From Viscum album (Eukaryota > Streptophyta > Magnoliopsida > Santalales > Viscaceae), in assembly GCA_963277665.1 (NCBI GenBank), contig OY728130.1, forward strand, positions 1,365,910,393 to 1,365,974,392: DNA of 64,000 bases. The letters are read 5' to 3'. The notes under the pieces were generated by a model. The model ran no database searches and was not told where the DNA came from. It was given only the letters and a program-made list of their open reading frames with translations. Position numbers and translations under genes: made by a program. Shown here piece by piece: positions 57,788-64,000 of this stretch (position 1 is the first letter of the stretch; the number at the start of each line of letters is the position of its first letter).

Positions 57788-60700
57788 GTGATGGAGGCTT
57801 ATAACCTCAGTGCTCTAGGGATGATTAAAGGTATGATCTATGACTTTTCCACCTTATATGTAGTTTTGATAGACACAAGTTCTAGTCATTCTTTTCTTAC
57901 CACAACCCTTATTCGAGACTCGGAGATTCCGATTGAACTGTTGACTCAACCCTTACGTTTAGAGACTCCTACGAGAGGGGGTTAGATGATCACACATTAG
58001 TGTAGATAGTGTGACCTTACTCTTGGAGGTGAAATTTTTTGTTGGGATCTCTTGGTAGCGGCATCGAGGCCTTACGAAGTCATTCTCAGTATGAGCTGGT
58101 TATCTATAGTCCATGATTAGATTGACTATTTTAGGTGCAGAGTGTGGTGTGTCCGTGGTGATGAGACCAGGTTTTAATTTTTGTGTGAAAAGGAAATGTA
58201 TGCAACATAGTATGGACTTACTCATAGGAGCGTGTAATGGATTACTCATCATTTGGCTAATCTCACCCTTGGTGCAGTGAATGATAGGAGTCCTCAGTTT
58301 CCTACAGTGGTGGAGGAGTATGGGGACGTCTTTCCTGAGGATGTCCCCAAATTACCACCTCATAGGGAGGTAGACTTATGCATTGATCTATAACCTAGGA
58401 TGGCACTGATATATACACCTTCATATTGTATGGCTCCCATAAAGATTTGTGAGTTGAGGGTATAACTGGAGGACTTGTAGAGGAAGGGCTTCGTGAGACC
58501 TAGTGTTTCACCTCGGGCAGCCCCAGTTTTGTTTTCCAAGAAGGCAGATGGGAGCTTGAGGTTATGTGTGGACTTCTGACACCTGAATCAGGTGACCATG
58601 AAGAACAAGTATCCACTACCAAGGATCTAAGACATCTTAAACCAACTAAAGGGGGTGAGTTTGTTCTCTAATATTGACTTCAGATTTGGCTACCACCAGC
58701 GCCATGTATGAGATGAAGATGTACTGAAGATAACCTTCAGATGTTGGTAAGACCACTATGGGCACTTGGTGATTCCATTTGGCATGAAAAAATCCTCAAT
58801 AGTGTTCATGGGACTCATGAATAGGATCTTCCAGCCTTACTTATACCATTTTGTGGTGGTCTTCATTGATGAAATCCTAGTGTACTTGAAAAAAGAGGAG
58901 GTGTATGCGATACACTTAAGGATGGTCCTGGACACACTCTGAGAGAACTAGATTTATGGGAATCTCTCTAAGTGTCAGTTCTAGAATCAAGAGGCCCACT
59001 TTCTTGGACACATCATTTTAGAGGCTAGAATTGCAGTGGATCCAGCGAAGATTGAGGCATTTCTTGCTTGGGAGCCAACCAAGAGTGTTACCAAGGTGAA
59101 GAGTTTTCTGGGTTTGACTGGGAACTATTGGAGGCATGTACCTGACTTTTCTAGAATAGCATCACCCTTGAGAACTTTTACATGGAAGAGACATCCCTTT
59201 GTGTGGACAAGGAAGTGCTAGCAGTGCTTTCAGGAGCTGAGGAAGTGGTTGAAGAGCACTCCCATATCGAGACTACCAGAGTAGGGAATCATGTATGTAG
59301 TGTTCTATGATGCATCAGGGACCAGGCTTGGTTGTGATCTGATACATGGGAAATCAATTATTGTCTATGGTTTGCGCATGCTAAGACAACTTGAGTAGAA
59401 ATACGCGACTCATGATCTTGAGCTTTCAGTGGTAGTATTTACATTGAAGATGTGGTGACACTACATGATGGGTGAGTGATTTACTATCTACTCTAACCAC
59501 AAGAGTCTTAATTATATCTTCTCTCAGATGGATATGAACTTGTGACAGAGTCGATGACTAGAGTTCCTCCATGACTATGACTTCAAGATTGTCTATACTT
59601 ATGGGAAGGGGAACGTAGTGGAAGATGCTCTCAACAGAAGATCTATCTTGTAGTTGATGAGCAAGGCATCAGAGCAGTTGGCCTCATTGTAGATATACTT
59701 TGTGGATGGATATAGAGAAACTTACCTCGATTCGATGGTTTTCATCCCTCCACTCTTACAGCGAGTCAAGGAGGAAAAACTAGGGGATACCAATTACAAG
59801 ACCCAACATGATCAGTTGTCTATAGAGTATGCAATTGATGGATATTCGATAGGTGGGGAGAACATCATTATTTTTAGAGGGAACACAGTTGTACCAGTGG
59901 CGTTGTGGGAGAAGTTTCTGAGGGAGTTACACACATCCCCTTTGGTGGTACATCTGGGTGAAGTGAAGATGTACCAAGACCTCTGATGTCAATTCTAGTG
60001 GTCGGGGATGAATAAGGTGGTGGTAGAGTTCGTTTCTTGATGCCTTACTTATTAGTAAGTAAAGGGAGAACACCAGGTTCCAACAGGATTAACCCAACCA
60101 CTTGAGGTTCCAGAGTGGAAGTGGGATGGTTTATCGATGGAATTTATGATGAATTTACCATGCATGTCTAGGGGAAATGATACCATATGGGTGATCATTG
60201 ATTGACTCACCAAATCGAACCACTTCCACCGATCCAGGATCAGGGTTCAGTATAGAGCTTAGGACACCACTACATGAAAGAGATAGTTCAGCTTCATGGA
60301 GTGCCATCGAAGATCGTTTCATATTGTGATGCTTATTTCACATCCCAGTTGTGGAAGGGATTTTAGGAGGTGTTTGGGACTCAACATAATTTGGTAATAA
60401 CTTTTCATCCATAGATGGATGACTAGACTGAGCGGACCATTCAGGTTATGTAGGACATGCTACAAGCTTGCATCTTTGACTTCAGTTGTAGCTGGGAGGA
60501 TCACCTAACACTGGTGGAGTTTGTGTACAACAACAGATACCACTACACCATTGGTATGACATCGTTCAATGCCTTGTACAGATGACCATGCAAGTCACCA
60601 CCCTACTGGACTGACCCAAGAGAATCAGCACTCATGGGTCCAGAGTTGTTATGTGCTACCACTAAGAAGGTGTAGATCATCCAAGAGCGGATGAGGACTG

Positions 60701-61195
60701 CACAGAGCTAACGTAAGTCATATGATGATAGAAGATGGAGGCCTCTGGAGTTCGAGGAGGGAGACCATGTGTTTCTTTGGGTCTCACCTCGATGGGTATT
60801 GTAGATATTTGGTTGGGGAAATAAGTTATATCTAAGATACATCGACCATTTTCAGATCCTATGAAGAGTTGGAGAGGTGGAATACCGCCTAGCTCTACTC
60901 CCCCAGTTTCATAGGGTACATGATGTCTTCCACATGTCACATCTGAGGAGGTATGTTCATGATCCATCATACATCATCGACTGGGGTGAGTTGGACATTG
61001 ACAATGGGGAAACTTTTGCGGAGTACCCAGTGGAGATCAAAGATCGATAAGAGAGGATCCTTCATGGGTGGTTGATTCCTATGGCGTGTGTTCGGTGGTA
61101 GTATGGGAATCTCCAAGAGAGAACTTGGGAGTGGGAGTCTCAGATCCGTGATCAGTACCCTCATCTTTTTATTGAGTATCCCTTGTTTTGGCTTT
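57788..61195 (+). pseudogene. pol of element B (broken)
   Basis: In order: protease (57788-57985, IDTSSSHSFL; the Gly of the active site is Ser); RT from 58300 ([49 protein letters not shown] near 58861, with Glu for the second catalytic Asp); RNase H around 59280-59640; integrase 59702 to about 60620 (LRELHTSPLVVHLGE); and a C-terminus at about 60720-61190 with HRVHDVFHMSHLRRYVHDP and a chromodomain-like end. Dozens of stops; non-functional. Same lineage as element A. Confidence 0.88.
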
Positions 61196-61211
61196 TAGGG
61201 ACGTAAAGCTA

Positions 61212-61225
61212 TAAGTTGGGGAGAA
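61212..61225 (+). other. Polypurine tract of element B
   Basis: TAAGTTGGGGAGAA immediately before the 3' LTR start TGTAATGACT. Confidence 0.75.
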
Positions 61226-62690
61226 TGTAATGACTCAAATTTTCTCCGATTTTATTTTTATAAATTTATTGGAAAAATTCCATGACTAGGAACTGAGACA
61301 ATGTGTGATTACGAGACCTGGTGTTCCTGAAAAAAATTGATGAAAAATGTTTAGTTTTTAATAAAATGCGTGGGTGGTTTTTCTTTAAATCCAAATATTT
61401 TCTAAATGGGTATCTAGATAAAAAATACAAGGGAGTCGTTGCATTCAGAACAACAAGTTTACCCTAGGTAAGGCTTAAAATTGGCCAGAGGGGTGGCTGA
61501 AAGTGGTGGTAGGATGCGACCCAGTGGGGTCGGTCCAGGCGGAGTGTAAGGGTGAGGTTACCGGTGGAGGCAGAGCGTGGTAGGTGTGGGGTGTGGGCAT
61601 GTCGGAGCTGGCGTGGCTGGTGGGAACAGATTGTGGAAGGAGGTCGTAGCGTTGAATAAGGGATGAGACTCAATGACACGTCAGTGGAACCCATGGAATT
61701 GAGACCGCGGGTCATGAGGTGTGGTGGGATGGCCGCGTGGAACACGACACAACACTATGTTAGCATAGGGGGCACGTGTTCAGGGTAGAATATGTGCAAC
61801 GCAGTGAACCGGACCGCTCTAGTGGCTTGTGGGACGGGCCAGACCGGTATGTGTCAGGTCAGCCATAATAGGTCGGGTCGGACGGTGGGTCGAATCAGGT
61901 CTGACGGGTCAGGTCAAACCCATACCAGACCTGGTTCATACCTTTTTATAAAAACAATCGTAACTTTCAAACCATGTGTTTGTTTGATGAGTTGTTTGTA
62001 GAGTTCAGACTCTATATATGAGATAATACTTTTGAAATAATCTAAGTGAGTATTTATGGAAGTTGGTATACAACCTATTTTCTTGAGGAGTAGGTTCTCT
62101 TGGAATAAGAACGCTACGAGTGAAAGCCTATGGCTAACTGTGATCTTGAAACTGTGACTTGAAGACTACATGAATTTGGGGATTTGTAACTTACTAAGAC
62201 TCTGTGTCTTACTAAGACTCCATGTCTTACTGAGACTCGGTGTCTTACTGAGACTCCATGCCTTACTAAGACTCTGGGTCTTACCAAGACTCTATGTCTT
62301 ATTAATACTAGGTATTCTGCAGATTACGTCCAATAACCCCACTTTCTATTCTATATACTAATACATGTGTGAGTTGACCATGTATTTCTATTTGGTATAC
62401 TTTGTCTATTTCTTTTTGGTATACTTCATTTATTTCTTTGTGGTGTACTTTATGTATTTCTTAGTGGTATTCCTTTGTGGTTTCAGGGAGTCCTACTGAG
62501 TATTGTTTTACTCACCCCTGCACAGGCTTTTCCCGAACGTGTCGTGTCTTGTGTAGACGGTCGATGCTTGAGTTCTAGGTGGACTAGGACCAGGTAGTAC
62601 TTAGAGTGATTGGACAGACGAGGTGTGCTCCTACAACTCCAGAAAATTGTCCTACACCTACCATTTGGGTAGGTTTTTCTATAGATGGGT
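61226..62690 (+). repeat. 3' LTR of element B (3'-truncated)
   Basis: Begins TGTAATGACTCAAATTTTC. It has a GGTCGGGTC-type GC-rich part (61840-61920) and six units of the 18-bp GACTC(C/T)(G/A)TGTCTTAC repeat (62195-62305). Homology to the 5' LTR ends at about 62690. Confidence 0.8.
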
Positions 62691-64000
62691 GATGTGTGAG
62701 AATTTATCACAGATCCCTGATCAAGAGATTATTTACCTAAGCATGCAATATAGTGCACTCCCAGGGTTGGTCTCGAGGAGGCAACTTACACAACACCGAA
62801 ATTCTATTGTCACTATTTATTTTCTAACTAAAATATAATATAATCATGAGTTTGAAAGATGCATAAAATATTAATATATATATATGAAATGTGAACAAAA
62901 TGATGTTAAAAATAAATAAAGAAGACATTTTTTCTTGGGGGATCATAATGGTTGATATCATTTTTTATTAAAATATTCTCAATATCAATTCAATGTAGTG
63001 ATCAAGATCTTTCACACTACACCCTCTCATTTGAAATATTATTTCCCTAACACCAAGATCTCTACATGTGGGGAAATACTCTTCCTAAAGCTGGATAGAA
63101 GATCTATTTTCCGACCATCGCTACCCAAGCCACACTCAATCACATTCACGACTTAGATAGTAAAGGGAAGGATGGATGTCGAATGAGAAGAAGAACTCGG
63201 TGATAGAGAAAATGGGGAAATCACACACTATAATCAATTTAAACACCAAAAAAATTCTCAGAATTAAATAAATAGATTATAATTGAATCCCAATTAAACT
63301 CAATCAACCACCATTCTCCCCCTCAAACAAATGTTGAGGTTAGTTTCCCATTCTCATGGAGTTAGAAGAGAATACGGTGAGAGAAACACATAAAAGTAAA
63401 AATGGAAGATCGAGATATGAAGAAGAAGACTAATATAAATTAAAAGTTTAAAAATATACTATATCATAAAATAAAATATAAACCTACACAAAATGTCCAC
63501 TACTTTCCCAACCCTTTGAAATGAAGAGGGAGTACATTTTTTTAGGCAAGGGGATGAAATATTTGGCTCCAAAATATTTCCACCGAATGTATGCACGTGT
63601 ATAGCCTCATTAATGACAAAATTTGGAAATTGTTCATTATTTAAAATTGTTCCAATATATATCCTATTTATAAACACAAAATTTTAGCTTCATTGGACAA
63701 GTAATTAAGGATTTATGGCCGATACACTCAGAATATTTAATTCTGCCAAACAGACTCTTCGTATTCCAATGCACTGAGTTACAATGCATTTATGGCCTTG
63801 AGAATGATGGAATAAGGAATAGAAATATTATTAAAAGTTGTTACTAAGGATTTAATATTTCCATATGTTTAATTTAATCTCCAATGGTTTTTCCATTTAT
63901 GATATATAGTCCCAACAATAAAATTCGTCAGATCTGTGCACAGTTTTTGAGGCGTGAATTGTGAGATGGATTTGAGCCTCCAAATGATGAATTGATCTCT
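62691..64000. other. Unassigned AT-rich sequence at the right edge
   Basis: No recognisable gene. The CCACCATTCTCCCCCTCAAA and TTAGTTTCCCATTCTCATGG parts (63307-63360) have the look of plant LTR sequence, but no ends or domains can be identified. Confidence 0.4.

Larger units (their letters stand above)
55370..62690 (+). mobile_element. Ty3/gypsy LTR retrotransposon B (old, both LTRs truncated)
   Basis: Plus-strand relative of element A with gag-pol in gypsy order. The 5' LTR remnant is about 55370-56351, the primer site is at 56355-56366, and the 3' LTR is 61226 to about 62690. The 5' LTR lacks roughly its first 800 bp, and the 3' LTR lacks its last ~310 bp (equivalent of 56045-56351). No target duplication can be found. 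Dense stops show that it is older than A. Confidence 0.85.

Overview
This is nuclear DNA from a flowering plant. The evidence is long AT-rich sequence packed with CACTA (En/Spm) DNA transposons carrying Tnp2-type transposases, intron-containing transposase genes, and two Ty3/gypsy chromovirus-like retrotransposons primed by initiator-Met tRNA. A single GC-rich host-like gene would fit a monocot, but the species cannot be named from the sequence. No rRNA, tRNA, CRISPR or prokaryotic features were seen.

Layout. 1-7484 is the 3' part of a CACTA element (E1, plus strand): a 10-bp tandem array, a double foldback, a Tnp2 pseudogene (1488-5046), a second intron-split transposase gene (5141-6678), and a CACTA terminus ending at 7484. 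From 7485 to 30735 lies a second, minus-strand CACTA element (E3) with a Tnp2 gene and a second gene carrying a Ulp1/C48 cysteine-peptidase domain. That second gene is split by a related CACTA element (E2, 10439-19884, TAT target duplication). E3 also carries two small non-LTR-like insertions (about 22644-22750 and 29452-30318). A fourth CACTA terminus at 31704 suggests that the whole stack sits in yet another element (E4). 31705-41384 is repeat debris: a pair of ~0.7-kb direct repeats, minisatellites, two relics of gypsy LTR/primer-site junctions, and a fresh 277-bp tandem duplication. 41899-42435 is the only good candidate for a host gene (minus strand, 178 aa, with a TATA box, a G-box/ABRE and a CCAAT box upstream). 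43745-54848 is a complete Ty3/gypsy element (A, minus strand) with 3.1-kb LTRs and a perfect 5-bp target duplication GACAT. About 55370-62690 is an older plus-strand relative (B) with both LTRs truncated. The rest, to 64000, is unassigned.

How it works together. Everything except the 41.9-42.4 kb gene is mobile-element sequence in successive layers. Nearly all coding regions are broken by in-frame stops, and where the family consensus is recognisable many of these stops look like single C-to-T changes (CAG to TAG, CGA to TGA), as expected after cytosine methylation and silencing. The CACTA elements share an arrangement: subterminal repeats, a TATA box, a GC-rich leader, the Tnp2 gene, then a second gene on the same strand. 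Coordinates of exons in the pseudogenes are approximate because splice sites were judged by eye.
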